From JAFGFY01 sp964520425 (GTDB lineage Bacteria > Desulfobacterota > DSM-4660 > Desulfatiglandales > HGW-15): a stretch of DNA of 64,000 bases. The translations under genes and the position numbers were made by a program. Location of the stretch: positions 61,911 through 125,910 of the forward strand of contig CAZFMX010000001.1 in NCBI GenBank assembly GCA_964520425.1, in the 5' to 3' direction. Below, piece by piece: positions 8,823-18,566 of this stretch; position 1 is the stretch's first letter; the number at the start of each line of letters is the position of its first letter. A model generated the notes under the pieces. The model was given only the letters and a program-made list of their open reading frames with translations. It did not search any database and had not been told where the DNA came from.

Positions 8823-10849
8823 TCATGAAAAAAATCATAACGAGAATGATGGAAAAGAACAGAATGAGACGATTTGTCTTCCCTCTCATTCTAGTGGTTA
8901 TCGCCTTTCTTTTTGGGTTTATGCTCCGGGGCGGTGGAACGGAAATAGCTATGGAGCCTGAAGTCCATGAACATGCCTCCGAAGAGACCCAAGCACAGAT
9001 ATGGACCTGTTCCATGCACCCGCAGATCCGCATGTCTCATCCGGGAAAATGCCCCATTTGCGGCATGGACCTTATACCGGTTGCCAGCGGTAATCATGCT
9101 GAAAAAATGGGCGATCGTGAGTTGAAACTCTCACCATTGGCCATGAAGCTGGCCGACATACAAACCGTCCCTGTAGAGCGAAAATATGTTTCAGTGTCCA
9201 TCCGAATGGTGGGTAAGGTGGATTATGATGAAACCCGTGTGGGGCACATTACAGCGTGGGTGCCCGGACGGCTCGACCGCCTTTATGTGGATTATACCGG
9301 CATCTCTGTGAGAAAGGGCGACCATATGGTCTATCTATACAGCCCCGAACTCCTAACCGCCCAGGAGGAATTGATTCAGGCTATTCGGGCATTGGGCGAA
9401 CTCAAGGAAAGCGGAATGAAAATCATGCGCGAGACTGCCTCGCAGACAGTTGAAGCCTCCAGAGAGAAACTCCGTTTGTGGGGACTGACCGAAAAGCAGA
9501 TCACCGAGATTGAGAAGAGCGGAGAGGCTTCTGATCACATCACGATCTACTCCCCCATGGGAGGTGTAGTTATTGAAAAGCATGTGGAGGAAGGAGAGTA
9601 CGTTAAAACCGGTACGCGTCTTTACACTATCGCTGACCTTTCACACTTATGGATAAGACTGGACGCCTACGAATCAGATCTTGTATGGCTCCGGTATGGC
9701 CAAGAGGTCCAGATTGAAACTGAGGCCTATCCGGGTGAGGTATTCAAAGGGACCATTGCATTTATTGATCCGGTCCTTGATACAAAAACCAGAACAGTAA
9801 AGGTGCGTGTCAACGTCCCCAATACCGACGGCCGGCTGAAGCCGGAGATGTTTGTCCACACCACGGTCCATGCCCGTGTGGCCGCATCCGGCAAGGTGAT
9901 GGATGAAGCCTTGGCAGGCAAGTGGATCTGCCCTATGCATCCGGATATCATTAAGGATCAAGCCGGTTCCTGTGACATCTGCGGCATGCCGTTGGCGCGT
10001 ACGGAATCACTGGGATATGCCTCTGTCTCAGGCGATGAGGAAGATACCGCTCCGCTCGTGATTCCCGCATCCGCCCCTCTTATCACGGGTAAGCGAGCCG
10101 TTGTGTACGTGGCTCATTCCGAGAAAGAAGGGATTTTTGAAGGACGTGAAATCGTTTTGGGTTCCAGGGCCGGAGATTATTATCTCGTCAGTGATGGTCT
10201 TGAGCAGGGTGAAAGAGTGGTCGTGAACGGCAATTTCAAGATTGATAGCGCCCTTCAAATCCTTGCAAAGCCCAGCATGATGAGTCCTGAGGGAGGCGTA
10301 CCGATGACAGGCCATGCCCTTCACGGGGATATGGTGATGCCCCAGAAGGAGGCCAAGGATACTCCAAAAACCGCAAAGCAGGAGACACAAGCGCCCCTGG
10401 CATTTAGGGAACAGATCGATGGGGTTTTGATCGCCTATTTTGAGATTCAAAAGGAACTCTATCGGGATGAGGCAAAGGAGGTCAGAAAGGGGAGTAAGAG
10501 CCTGCTGAACGCCCTCAGAACAGTCGATATGGAACTATTAAGTGGGAATGCCCATATGGCTTGGATGAAGGAACTCAAAGATCTTAACGAACAAGCTTCA
10601 GCTCTGGAGAAGACTTCGGATATCAACAAGCAACGAGAAGCCTTTTACCTGGTTTCCGAGACCCTCACATCGGTCGTCAAACAATTCGGAACCAGCGGGA
10701 AACGGGCTGTCCTGCAATTCCATTGTCCCATGGCATTCGAAGGCAGAGGAGCCGATTGGTTGCAGAACGAATCCGAAGTACAAAACCCCTATTTTGGACA
10801 GGCTATGCCCCGGTGCGGAGAAGAGATCGCGACTTTGGTGCAACCTTAG
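8819..10849 (+). CDS. cusB: RND periplasmic adaptor with two HMBD sites and DUF3347 tail (CusB type)
   Basis: 676 residues. An N-terminal membrane anchor (about 18-40) is followed by an HMBD zinc-ribbon-like copper site (WTCSMHPQIR..CPICGMDL, about 62-88). The adaptor core with barrel-sandwich and beta-barrel domains carries ITAWVPGRLDRLYVDYTG and IYSPMGGVVIEKHVEEGEYV. A second HMBD (WICPMHPDII..CDICGMPL, about 367-392) is inserted before the membrane-proximal domain. The last 150 residues match DUF3347 (FHCPMAFEGRGADWLQ, NPYFGQAMPRCGE). CusB proteins usually are about 400 residues, so this one is expanded by extra metal-handling modules. It overlaps the preceding gene by 4 nt and would join the RND pump to the outer channel. 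Confidence 0.9.
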   Translation: MIMKKIITRMMEKNRMRRFVFPLILVVIAFLFGFMLRGGGTEIAMEPEVHEHASEETQAQIWTCSMHPQIRMSHPGKCPICGMDLIPVASGNHAEKMGDRELKLSPLAMKLADIQTVPVERKYVSVSIRMVGKVDYDETRVGHITAWVPGRLDRLYVDYTGISVRKGDHMVYLYSPELLTAQEELIQAIRALGELKESGMKIMRETASQTVEASREKLRLWGLTEKQITEIEKSGEASDHITIYSPMGGVVIEKHVEEGEYVKTGTRLYTIADLSHLWIRLDAYESDLVWLRYGQEVQIETEAYPGEVFKGTIAFIDPVLDTKTRTVKVRVNVPNTDGRLKPEMFVHTTVHARVAASGKVMDEALAGKWICPMHPDIIKDQAGSCDICGMPLARTESLGYASVSGDEEDTAPLVIPASAPLITGKRAVVYVAHSEKEGIFEGREIVLGSRAGDYYLVSDGLEQGERVVVNGNFKIDSALQILAKPSMMSPEGGVPMTGHALHGDMVMPQKEAKDTPKTAKQETQAPLAFREQIDGVLIAYFEIQKELYRDEAKEVRKGSKSLLNALRTVDMELLSGNAHMAWMKELKDLNEQASALEKTSDINKQREAFYLVSETLTSVVKQFGTSGKRAVLQFHCPMAFEGRGADWLQNESEVQNPYFGQAMPRCGEEIATLVQP

Positions 10850-10881
10850 CTACCTTCGCTTTGGCAACATAGGAGAATACC

Positions 10882-13800
10882 ATGGCAGATGATGTTCGCA
10901 CAGATAAAGGAACCACACCTTCCATTCTGGACCGGGTGATACGGTTTTTTCTGGAAAATAAACTCGTCGTGATCCTGATGATACTCCTTGTTGTGACATG
11001 GGGAATCATGGTTGCGCCATTTGATTGGGACACAGGATCCCTGCCACGCGATCCGGTGCCTGTGGACGCGATCCCCGACATCGGAGAGAACCAACAGATC
11101 GTTTTTACTCAGTGGATGGGGCGTTCTCCTCAGGACGTGGAAGATCAGGTGTCCTATCCATTGACTGTGGCACTGTTGGGCGTCCCCAAGGTCAAGACCA
11201 TCCGCAGTTATTCCATGTTCGGATTCTCGATCGTTTATGTCATCTTCAAGGAAGATGCTGAATTTTATTGGTCCAGATCCCGGGTGCTCGAAAAGCTGAA
11301 CAGCCTGCCGCCCGAAACCCTGCCGGAAGGGGTTCAGCCCATGCTGGGGCCGGATGCCACGGCCTTGGGCCAGATATACTGGTATACACTGGAAGGCCGT
11401 GATTCCAAAGGCCACCCAACGGGCGGGTGGGATCTGCAAGAACTCCGTTCCATACAGGATTGGACCGTGCGCTATGCCCTGATGGGGGCGGAGGGCGTGA
11501 GTGAAGTGGCCTCTGTGGGCGGTTTTGTGAAGGAATATCAGATTGACGTGGACCCCGATGCCATGCGGGCCTGGAACGTGAAACTGGAGGAGGTTTTCCG
11601 TGCCGTCAAGATGTCCAATAAAGATGTCGGGGCCAGGACTATCGAGATCAACCGCGCCGAGTACATCATCCGTGGAATCGGTTTTGTGAAAAGCCTATCC
11701 GACCTGGAAAACGCCGTCATCAAAGTCAATGACAATGTGCCGGTCTACGTCAAGAACGTGGCCCATGTCAGCCTGGGACCGGCATTACGGCGGGGGGCTC
11801 TGGACAAGGAAGGCGCTGAGGTGGTTGGCGGTGTCGTTGTGGTGCGTTATGGAGAAAACCCGCTGGCCGCCATCAAGAATGTCAAAAAAAAGATTGCCGA
11901 AATCGCGCCGGGACTCCCCAAAAAGACACTTCCGGACGGGACTGTGAGTCAGGTAACCATTGTCCCTTTTTACGACCGCACTACCCTGATCAACGAGACA
12001 TTGGGAACGCTCAATACCGCCTTGACAGAAGAAATCCTGGTCACCATCATTGTCATCCTGTTCATGTTAATGCATTTGAGGAGTTCCATACTTGTGGCAG
12101 GCCTGCTTCCCCTGGCCGTTCTCATGTGTTTTGTCGCCATGAAGCTTTTTGGCGTGGATGCCAACATTGTGGCCTTATCAGGTATTGCCATAGCCATCGG
12201 CACCATGGTGGACATGGGCATTGTCTTATGTGAGAATATCGTGAGGCGGCTGGAGGAGGCCGGGCCGGACCAGAGCCGCCTCGAGGTCATCTATAGCGCT
12301 TCTATTGAGGTGGGGAGCGCCGTACTCACGGCCGTGTCCACCACCGTAATCGGGTTTCTGCCGGTCTTCACCATGCAAGCGGCCGAAGGCAAGCTGTTTA
12401 AACCTCTGGCATTTACTAAGACATTCGCCCTCATTTCCTCGGTCATCGTCGCCCTGACCATCATCCCGGCTCTGGCCCATCTACTCTTTTCCAGTAGCTT
12501 CAAGGTCAAAAGACTAAGGGGCATCACCCACTGGGCTTTGATTGTGTTGGGCATCATTGTGGCCTTTATCCTAAATGTATTTTTAGGTGTTTTACTTGCT
12601 CTTGTTGGCGCCTTTCACCTGGTTGAATCACGAGTTCCGCAGATCATCAAACGTGCTGTTCCCTATTTGCTGGTAGCCGCTGTGCTCCTGTTTTTTATCA
12701 TTGTGTTGAGTGAGCACTGGCTGCCCATGGGACCGGAACAGGGCATTGTCCGTAATTTCATCTTTGTTGTTATGGTCATTGGCGGGTTGTTGCTGTCCAT
12801 CCAGTTCTTTATTCGTGTGTACCGACCGATCCTGGCCTGGTGTCTGGACCACAAGACACTTTTTTCAATGATCCCCCTGGCCATTCTTCTTTTTGGAGGG
12901 ATGACCTGGCTGGGCTTTGACAGTTTCTTCGGATGGCTTCCTGACGGGATTAAAAACAGCCGGATTGTGTCACCCATCGCGAATCGATTCCCCGGGTTGG
13001 GCAAGGAATTCATGCCGCCGCTGGATGAGGGGTCATTTCTCTATATGCCCACCACCATGCCCCATGCTTCCATCGGTGAGGCCCTGGACGTATTGCAGAA
13101 ACAGGACATGTCTTTCCGTGATATTCCAGAAATCGAATCCGTTGTGGGCAAACTGGGGCGCGCTGACACACCGCTTGATCCTGCCCCCATTTCAATGATT
13201 GAAACCGTCATCAATTATAAGAGTAAGTATGTTGTCGATAAAAAAGGACGACGGGTCACGTTCAAATTCGACGAAGATCAAACAGATCTCTTCCGCGACG
13301 TCAACGGAGTGCCTCTATCCGCCCCTGACGGGGAACCCTTTTTCGTGCGGGGGTTATACCCAAGGGATAATTCAGGTCGTCTCATCCCGGACAAGGACGG
13401 CAAACCTTTTCGCTTATGGCGGCCGGTCCTGGATCCCGATCTTAAAGGCCGTTTAGAAGATGGTACTGTGTCGGATCTCAACTCCGGTCGCGAGGCGTGG
13501 AAAGGGATTCAAAGTCCGGATGACATATGGGACGGGATCGTGAAGGCTGGAGAAATTCCGGGGACCACTTCAGCACCGAGACTCCAACCCATTGCAGCGC
13601 GTATCGTGATGCTCCAGAGCGGCATGCGGGCCCCCATGGGAATCAAGGTGAAGGGTCCCAGCCTGGAGATCATTGAGAAGGTGGGTCTCCAACTGGAACG
13701 GTTTCTCAAGGAGGTCCCATCCGTGGAGCCTTCTGCTGTGATCGCGGACCGCATCGTGGGCAAGCCCTACCTGGAGATAAAGATTGATCGTGAAGCCATC

Positions 13801-14799
13801 GCCCGCTACGGTATCATGCTGGAAAAGGTCCAGGATGTCATTGAAATCGCCATCGGAGGCAGGCCAATTACCACAACCGTGGAAGGGCGTGAACGCTATC
13901 CGGTCCGGGTCCGCTACCTGCGGGAGTTGCGTGACAGCATCGAGGACATCGGGCGTATCCTTGTGCCGGCAGCAGGCGGGGCGCAGATCCCCTTAGCACA
14001 ATTGGCTGAAATCAAATATGTCCGCGGCCCACAGGTCATCAAGAGTGAGGACACTTTCTTGATAGGCTATGTGCTTTTTGACAAACGGGAAGGCTGGGCC
14101 GAGGTGGATGTAGTGGAGCAGGCAGGGGCCTATCTAAATGAAAAGATCAAGAATGGTGAATTTGAATTGCCGGCAGGTGTCAGCTACACCTTTGCCGGGA
14201 GTTATGAAAATCAGGTCCGATCGGAGAAGAAACTGATGGTCGTCCTTCCTTTGGCGCTTTTTGCCATTTTTCTCATTCTCTATTTTCAATTCCATTCCGT
14301 ATCAACAACATTACTCGTTTTCTCCGGTATCTTTGTGGCCTGGGCAGGCGGCTTTATGCTCATCTGGCTCTACGCCCAGCCCTGGTTTATGAATTTTTCG
14401 GTCTTCGGTAGCCATATGCGGGATTTTTTTCAGGTCCATCCCATCAACCTGAGTGTCGCCGTATGGGTGGGTTTCCTCGCCCTTTTCGGCATTGCCTCGG
14501 ATAACGGCGTGATCATGGCGACCTATCTCAATCAGACTTTTGATCGGACCAAACCTGAATCGGTCAAAACCATCCGCGAAGCCACCATCGAAGCCGGTAT
14601 GCGGAGGGTGAGGCCGTGTCTCATGACTACAGCCACAACCATCCTGGCGCTTGTGCCGGTACTCGCGTCTACGGGTCGCGGTTCCGATATCATGGTGCCC
14701 ATGGCCATCCCGTCGTTCGGCGGGATGCTTGTCGTGATCGTGAGTATCTTTATCGTACCGGTCCTCTACTGTGCTATCAGAGAGTATAGGTTAAAGTAA
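10882..14799 (+). CDS. cusA: Heavy-metal RND efflux pump (CusA/CzcA family)
   Basis: 1305 residues, about 250 longer than E. coli CusA. The proton-driven inner-membrane pump exports Cu(I)/Ag(I). Diagnostic parts: DAIPDIGENQQIV near the N-terminus, SGIAIAIGTMVDMGIVLCEN in TM4 with the conserved acidic residue, and Met-containing SGMRAPMGIKVKG in the periplasmic cleft. The extra length lies in two places: additional transmembrane helices after the first repeat (about residues 545-650) and a long periplasmic insertion (about 780-900, FDEDQTDLFRDVNG to GTTSAPRLQP). Good Shine-Dalgarno (AGGAG) upstream. It is third gene of the cusC-cusB-cusA-type operon. Confidence 0.93.
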   Translation: MADDVRTDKGTTPSILDRVIRFFLENKLVVILMILLVVTWGIMVAPFDWDTGSLPRDPVPVDAIPDIGENQQIVFTQWMGRSPQDVEDQVSYPLTVALLGVPKVKTIRSYSMFGFSIVYVIFKEDAEFYWSRSRVLEKLNSLPPETLPEGVQPMLGPDATALGQIYWYTLEGRDSKGHPTGGWDLQELRSIQDWTVRYALMGAEGVSEVASVGGFVKEYQIDVDPDAMRAWNVKLEEVFRAVKMSNKDVGARTIEINRAEYIIRGIGFVKSLSDLENAVIKVNDNVPVYVKNVAHVSLGPALRRGALDKEGAEVVGGVVVVRYGENPLAAIKNVKKKIAEIAPGLPKKTLPDGTVSQVTIVPFYDRTTLINETLGTLNTALTEEILVTIIVILFMLMHLRSSILVAGLLPLAVLMCFVAMKLFGVDANIVALSGIAIAIGTMVDMGIVLCENIVRRLEEAGPDQSRLEVIYSASIEVGSAVLTAVSTTVIGFLPVFTMQAAEGKLFKPLAFTKTFALISSVIVALTIIPALAHLLFSSSFKVKRLRGITHWALIVLGIIVAFILNVFLGVLLALVGAFHLVESRVPQIIKRAVPYLLVAAVLLFFIIVLSEHWLPMGPEQGIVRNFIFVVMVIGGLLLSIQFFIRVYRPILAWCLDHKTLFSMIPLAILLFGGMTWLGFDSFFGWLPDGIKNSRIVSPIANRFPGLGKEFMPPLDEGSFLYMPTTMPHASIGEALDVLQKQDMSFRDIPEIESVVGKLGRADTPLDPAPISMIETVINYKSKYVVDKKGRRVTFKFDEDQTDLFRDVNGVPLSAPDGEPFFVRGLYPRDNSGRLIPDKDGKPFRLWRPVLDPDLKGRLEDGTVSDLNSGREAWKGIQSPDDIWDGIVKAGEIPGTTSAPRLQPIAARIVMLQSGMRAPMGIKVKGPSLEIIEKVGLQLERFLKEVPSVEPSAVIADRIVGKPYLEIKIDREAIARYGIMLEKVQDVIEIAIGGRPITTTVEGRERYPVRVRYLRELRDSIEDIGRILVPAAGGAQIPLAQLAEIKYVRGPQVIKSEDTFLIGYVLFDKREGWAEVDVVEQAGAYLNEKIKNGEFELPAGVSYTFAGSYENQVRSEKKLMVVLPLALFAIFLILYFQFHSVSTTLLVFSGIFVAWAGGFMLIWLYAQPWFMNFSVFGSHMRDFFQVHPINLSVAVWVGFLALFGIASDNGVIMATYLNQTFDRTKPESVKTIREATIEAGMRRVRPCLMTTATTILALVPVLASTGRGSDIMVPMAIPSFGGMLVVIVSIFIVPVLYCAIREYRLK

Positions 14800-14876
14800 C
14801 ACTCATGAATTCTATCGACTTTAGGTGCCGATTGAGCCATCATTTTTATGTCGAAGAAAAAGTTGAGAAAGGAAGT

Positions 14877-16172
14877 ATGAATGTGAATGAAGCGAAGAAC
14901 TTGAGTGACTTGAAAGGTGAATTCAGGGAGAAGGTCAGAGAATTGCTGCCTGAAGGCATTCTGGACGTCTGTCTCACGTGTGAGGTTTGCGCGAGTGAAT
15001 GCCCGGCCACCGGGCTCGAAGATATGGACCCCAAAAAGTTTGTCAGGATGGTTGCTCTTGGAATGGATGAGGAGGTTTTGACCACTCCCTGGGTGTGGAT
15101 GTGCAGTATGTGCCAGCGGTGTCTCCATGCCTGCCCCAAGAAGGCGGATATCCCTCAGATAGTCAGTTTGGTTCGAAAGAATTGGCCCAGAGAGGAGGTC
15201 CCTAAAGGTATCTTGGGATCGTGTAATATGGCCCTCAAACACGACACCTGTAGTGCGATGGGAGTCAGTGAAGAAGAATTCCAATCTTTGGTTGAGGATT
15301 TGGTTGAGGAAGTTCGCGAGGATCAACCGGGCTGGGAGGATCTACAGGCCCCGGTCAATAAAGAAGGAGCGGAATTCTTCCTTAATCAAAACTCAAGGGA
15401 GCCGGTAACCGAACCTGATGAGATGGTTCCCCTATGGAAGATACTGCATCTTGTCGGGGCTGATTGGACTTACGGCACAAAAGGATGGGCAGCAGAAAAC
15501 TATTGCATGTTTATGGAAGATTGGGATTCGTGGGAACATATTGTTAGGGTCAAAGCAAAGGCCGTTGACGACCTGGGCTGCAAGTATTGGCTCAACACGG
15601 AATGAGGCCACGAGTTCTTTGCGGTCCGGGACGGACTGGAGAAATTCAATATTCCTCATAAATTTGAGATTATTTCGATCATTCAGTGTTATGCCAAATG
15701 GATCAGGGAAGGAAAACTGAGGGTCAACTCTGATTGGAACAAGAATCTCAAGGTGAAGTTCACGGTTCATGACCCCTGCCAATTGGTGAGAAAGACCCTT
15801 GGTGATCCAGTTGCGGAAGATCTAAGGTTTGTCGTCAAATCGGTTGTGGGTGAAGAGCATTTCATTGACATGCATCCCAACAGATCCAACAATTACTGTT
15901 GCGGCGGCGGCGGAGGTTATTTGCAGTCTGGACTCACTGAAGCCAGACGTCACTTTGGAAAACTGAAATTCAATCAGATCAAGGACACGGGGGCTGATTA
16001 TTGTATTACGCCATGCCATAACTGCCATACGCAAATTCGCGATCTGAGCACGCATTTTAAAGGGGGCTACCATACCGTTCACTTATGGACCCTTATCTGC
16101 CTTTCACTGGGATGTCTCGGAGAGAATGAAAGAGCCTATCTCGGACCTGACCTCGCAGAGGTGGGATTGTGA
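14877..16172 (+). CDS. HdrBC/DsrK-like iron-sulfur oxidoreductase, probable selenoprotein (UGA at 15603)
   Basis: 431 residues if the in-frame UGA at 15603-15605 is read as selenocysteine (U243). The HdrC-like N-terminus has two 4Fe-4S motifs (C32, C35, C38, C42 and C76, C79, C82, C86). The C-terminal half resembles HdrB/HdrD/DsrK CCG domains, with HDPCQLVR, NYCCGGGGG (C341, C342) and TPCHNC (C380, C383). The UGA replaces Cys of the family's ECGH motif: NTE-U-GHEFFAV. Both sides are in one frame and read as one family. A hairpin with the geometry of a bacterial SECIS follows the UGA. The start at 14877 has AGGAAGT just upstream; an earlier ATG at 14805 is less likely. It would transfer electrons to or from a thiol or quinone partner. 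The alternative is a recent nonsense mutation. Confidence 0.8.
15612..15647 (+). promoter_or_regulatory. bSECIS-like hairpin downstream of the UGA codon
   Basis: GGTCC (15623-15627) pairs with GGACT (15633-15637) around the loop GGGAC. GAGTTCTT below it pairs with most of AGAAATTC, giving an extended imperfect stem. The apical loop begins 22 nt after the UGA and its first bases are G, which fits the published bacterial SECIS pattern of a 16-37 nt distance and an early loop G. This was folded by eye, without energy calculation. Confidence 0.6.
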
Positions 16173-16180
16173 TCTATTTA

Positions 16181-16323
16181 GTGCCCATCCATAAACGGCC
16201 CTTTTGGCCAATCTCTGCGTCACTCTTCAGATTGTAATCCTCGAAATACTCTAATGTATTCCTGTGGTTACAATCCTTGCGTTCCTTGACCTTGACCAAA
16301 AAACCTCGTTTTTGGATGGACAC
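16181..16323. mobile_element. Family 2 MITE-like element, copy 1
   Basis: 143 bp with terminal inverted repeats GTGYCCATCC and six-base direct duplications TATTTA at 16175-16180 and 16324-16329. Its complement shares an internal core with the copies at 54624 and 58454, including GGTCAAGGTCAAGGAA, ACCACAGGAATAC and AGTATTTCGAGGATTA. It contains nested inverted repeats and no coding frame. Confidence 0.75.
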
Positions 16324-16415
16324 TATTTAATAAAAAGGCCATATAGAATATACTTTCTTCAGTCCCTCGCTTCAGTCTTTAGCCTTCGACCTTCAACCTA
16401 GTTTGAGGAAACACT

Positions 16416-17441
16416 ATGCCCATTCCCGGAAACCTTCTCACTACGGCCATGGCCGTTATGCCCCATACAGACGTGGACAAGGCCATTGAAGTGGCCCTTT
16501 CAATGGATATCCCTTTCTGGCCGCAATTACCTCACTACAATTATTATGAAGACATGTATGTTCAAGCCTCGGAACACTTTCCAGGCATTCTACTCAACAT
16601 GGAAGCAAAGACTCTCAGATTCTCTACAGATAAATTCCTGGAAGAACTGGAAGAGACCATGAGCCATTTTAATGATCCTGAATACTTTGACATAAGCGAC
16701 ACATACTCCGTTGTGTACCATCGTTTTTTGAATCTGGATCTCGCCAAGAGACCCGCCATACGTGGTCAACTGGAAGGTCCGATCAGCTTTGGATTTAATG
16801 TTGTGGATGAAAACGATCGTCCCATTCTGTTCAACGATACTGTCAGGATGGTCATGCTCGATTTTATGGCCAGGAGAGTGAATGTTCAGTTGAAAAGGCT
16901 GAAGGAGAAAAATCCCAATGCCTTTATGTTTATTGATGAACCCGGGCTTCAGTTCCTCTGGAGTGCCATGTCGGGTTACGGAGACCAAGCGGCCAGAGAA
17001 GACATGGATTCGTTTTTTACCATGATTGAAAGGCCGCGAGGAGTGCATCTATGTGGAAATCCGGATTGGGATTTCCTCTTGGGGATGGATCTGGATATTC
17101 TATCCCTTGATATTTATACGAACAACGAGATCTTTGTGTCCTACGCCAAGTCCGTACAGAGGTTCCTGGATCGTGGCGGAACCCTCGTTTGGGGCATCGT
17201 CCCCACCAATTTCGAGCCCTTTGAAAAAGAAGACATCCCTTCCCTGATTTCAAGGCTAGAGGATGTGTGGTCGGTCCTTGATCATAAGGGCATTGACAGG
17301 GAGTTCCTCTTGTCTCGGAGCCTGCTTTCCCCGGCCACTTGCTGTCTGATCAATCCGGACGGGGAAACAACCGTGGAAAAGGCCTTTGAGGTAGTCAGGG
17401 AATTGTCGGGTACCCTTCGAGATCGGTATGGACTGAAGTAA
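16416..17441 (+). CDS. MetE-core-like protein (cobalamin-independent methionine synthase superfamily)
   Basis: 341 residues forming one UROD/MetE-like TIM barrel, half the length of full MetE. Visible motifs include MPIPGNLLTTAMAVMPHTD at the N-terminus, FIDEPGLQFLWSAM, VHLCGNPDWDFLL (a His-x-Cys pair as in the zinc site of MetE) and SPATCCL at the C-terminus. These fit a zinc-dependent methyltransferase core. It follows the Hdr-like gene by about 240 bp with a MITE-like element between, and GAGGAAA precedes the ATG. The methyl donor is unknown, and core-type MetE proteins can use corrinoid partners in other organisms. Confidence 0.8.
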   Translation: MPIPGNLLTTAMAVMPHTDVDKAIEVALSMDIPFWPQLPHYNYYEDMYVQASEHFPGILLNMEAKTLRFSTDKFLEELEETMSHFNDPEYFDISDTYSVVYHRFLNLDLAKRPAIRGQLEGPISFGFNVVDENDRPILFNDTVRMVMLDFMARRVNVQLKRLKEKNPNAFMFIDEPGLQFLWSAMSGYGDQAAREDMDSFFTMIERPRGVHLCGNPDWDFLLGMDLDILSLDIYTNNEIFVSYAKSVQRFLDRGGTLVWGIVPTNFEPFEKEDIPSLISRLEDVWSVLDHKGIDREFLLSRSLLSPATCCLINPDGETTVEKAFEVVRELSGTLRDRYGLK

Positions 17442-17743
17442 AAAACCGTATCATCATTTCTGAGACTAATACTCAAAGTCCTTGATAGAATTCTCAATTA
17501 TTCTGACGTGTGATAAGGCATGGACTATTTCCCCAAGACGATACTTCTCTTCTTAATGTCCCATTCTGGGAATGGGAGAAAATCCCTCGCCTTTAGGCGA
17601 AGACTTCAGTTCGATTTTATTTAGACAGTCAGGATTCAAGGGAAACCATAATCGTTTTTTCACTTGGCCCCTTGACCTCTTGACTCCTTGGCCCCTCAAG
17701 CCTTCGGCTTCAGCCGAAGGTGGTTGACTTCTTATTCACGGTA
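17442..17743. other. Intergenic region between convergent genes
   Basis: About 300 bp. It holds the hairpin CCTTCGGCT/AGCCGAAGG at about 17701-17720, possibly a bidirectional terminator. Near 17480-17515 it also has a stretch resembling one near 52900-52930 (AGAATTCYCRATTATTCTG). No gene seen. Confidence 0.45.
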
Positions 17744-18331
17744 CTAGTTTCCCAACAATCCCTTTCGTATCTTTTTGTTGGCCTTTTCTCCAAAGTTGTA
17801 ACGGTAATACATTTCGATGAATTCCTTGTTGGCTATAGTCCCCCTTTCCTCACCCTGGTACTCCAAGGTCAGGCCCTTGCCCGGCACATAGGTGGAAACG
17901 GATGTCAGCCCCGGGTGCATATCTTTGTCGAGCCAGGATGCATAAAGCAGAATATCCTCTTCATTGCGTTCATACATTTCCGCAGGGTTGCATTCTTTCA
18001 TCAAGTCAAGATACCCCTCTCTCAACTTCTTGGCCGTTGCCTTATCGGTAAGGTAATGAAAGTACAACTGCTTGATTTGTTCAGATGTGATAACCTCCTG
18101 AGGATCTCCGGTGATTTTTTCCAAATAGAGTCCCACTACGTAGACTTTGACCAACCCCAGGGCCTTTCGATAGGCCACGCCGTTGAGTTTGAGAGTTTTC
18201 CCTTGCACCACCTTTTCGGCTGGGAAACATACCCCTAGAATCTCCACATCCTCTTCAACTAACGCGGGAACAGCCGTGATCAGAAGGCAAGCTGCGAAAA
18301 GGAAAACAACCACGGATCTCATCCAAGTCAT
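17744..18331 (-). CDS. Exported chalcone-isomerase-like protein
   Basis: 195 residues. A Sec signal peptide (MTWMRSVVVFLFAACLLIT) precedes a domain resembling bacterial chalcone-isomerase-like proteins: VCFPAEKVVQGKTLKLNGVA, KVYVVGLYLEKITGDPQEVI, and a C-terminal LTLEYQGEERGTIANKEF. Bacterial members are usually not isomerases and may bind fatty acids or haem-like ligands in the periplasm. The start at 18331 is set by AAAGGAG immediately upstream. It stands alone. Confidence 0.75.
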   Translation of the reverse strand: MTWMRSVVVFLFAACLLITAVPALVEEDVEILGVCFPAEKVVQGKTLKLNGVAYRKALGLVKVYVVGLYLEKITGDPQEVITSEQIKQLYFHYLTDKATAKKLREGYLDLMKECNPAEMYERNEEDILLYASWLDKDMHPGLTSVSTYVPGKGLTLEYQGEERGTIANKEFIEMYYRYNFGEKANKKIRKGLLGN

Positions 18332-18566
18332 ATTTTCTCCTTTCTTTGCCATTATCATTCTCCCTTTATGTTGAAAATTCCATAGATCTGCAAGGATCGT
18401 CCTCGTGCCTTAGATTATACTCTTTGATGATTTTTCTTGCAGCCTGATTCTTACAGCCCCCTTGTCTTACATGACTCAAAAAGCAGCACATGTGCCGGAA
18501 CATAAGCCAGATATTTGAAGGTTCATAACCACAGAAACAGTGAATACAGAGATCCCGATCAGGTCT

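Noticed and set aside
15603..15605. In-frame UGA as a simple pseudogene mutation
   Set aside because: Sequence on both sides keeps family motifs, frame and all later cysteines, and a SECIS-like hairpin follows. Nonsense mutation cannot be excluded without the genome's sel genes, so it is kept as the alternative rather than the main reading.
17720..18238. 172-residue plus-strand frame opposite the chalcone-isomerase-like gene
   Set aside because: It is the antisense shadow of a gene with a signal peptide, good Shine-Dalgarno and recognisable fold.
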